A stretch of 5,659 nt of DNA from Lachnospiraceae bacterium (GTDB lineage: Bacteria; Bacillota_A; Clostridia; Lachnospirales; Lachnospiraceae), in assembly GCA_031262285.1 (NCBI GenBank), contig JAISHZ010000296.1:1-5659 (forward strand). Reading direction: 5' to 3'. Positions 5,631-5,659 of the stretch are shown here, in pieces. How positions within the stretch are numbered: position 1 is the stretch's first letter; every line of letters begins with the position of its first letter. Made by a program: the position numbers and the translations under genes. A model generated the notes under the pieces. That model had not been told where the DNA came from. It saw only the letters and a list, made by a program, of their open reading frames with translations, and did no database searches.

Positions 5631-5659
5631 GATCATAACCTCTCATTCATCAAAAAAGT

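Overview
The window looks like chromosomal DNA from a Gram-positive anaerobe or relative (Bacillota, Clostridia- or Negativicutes-like). The reasons are strong AGGAGG-type ribosome binding sites, textbook TTGACA-17 bp-TATAAT-like promoters, moderate GC, and gene families common in that phylum (SpoIIE-type phosphatase, RsbW-like ATPase, SdpI-like membrane protein). This placement is inferred from style, not from a marker gene.

Most of the window (positions 4884 down to 1) is one minus-strand gene string. In transcription order it encodes: (1) a 311-aa soluble DUF2156 protein (phosphatidylglycerol lysyltransferase C-terminal domain, GNAT-like fold); (2) a 306-aa EamA/DMT-type multispanning transporter, starting with TTG in a 4-base TTGA overlap with gene 1; (3) a 320-aa membrane protein ending in an RsbW-like HATPase domain, overlapping gene 2 by 11 bases; (4) after a 104-base gap, a dCache-HAMP-PP2C (SpoIIE-type) sensor phosphatase that runs off the left edge of the window. 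Genes 3 and 4 carry the two opposing enzyme types of a partner-switching pathway (kinase-like ATPase and PP2C phosphatase), both membrane-anchored. No STAS-domain substrate or sigma factor is visible; these could lie beyond position 1.

The string is driven by a promoter at 4996-5024. Back to back with it, 9 bp away, is an equally good plus-strand promoter (5034-5062). It drives a tiny gene (5128-5247) encoding a 39-aa, extremely hydrophobic, acidic, single-helix protein with an AxxxAxxxAxxxA ridge. Tail to tail with this gene, sharing a TTAA in which both stop codons sit, is a minus-strand SdpI-family gene (5244-5630). Its only visible terminator is a 14-bp-stem palindrome followed by T6 on the far side of the small gene, so the SdpI-like mRNA should be antisense to the whole small-protein mRNA.

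The most interesting part is 4996-5630: a small membrane peptide, an SdpI-type (toxin-immunity family) protein, a palindrome that serves one gene as a promoter element and the other as a terminator, and the divergent promoter linking this pair to the membrane/signalling operon. A peptide toxin or signal with its immunity or receptor protein is an attractive hypothesis, not something the sequence proves.
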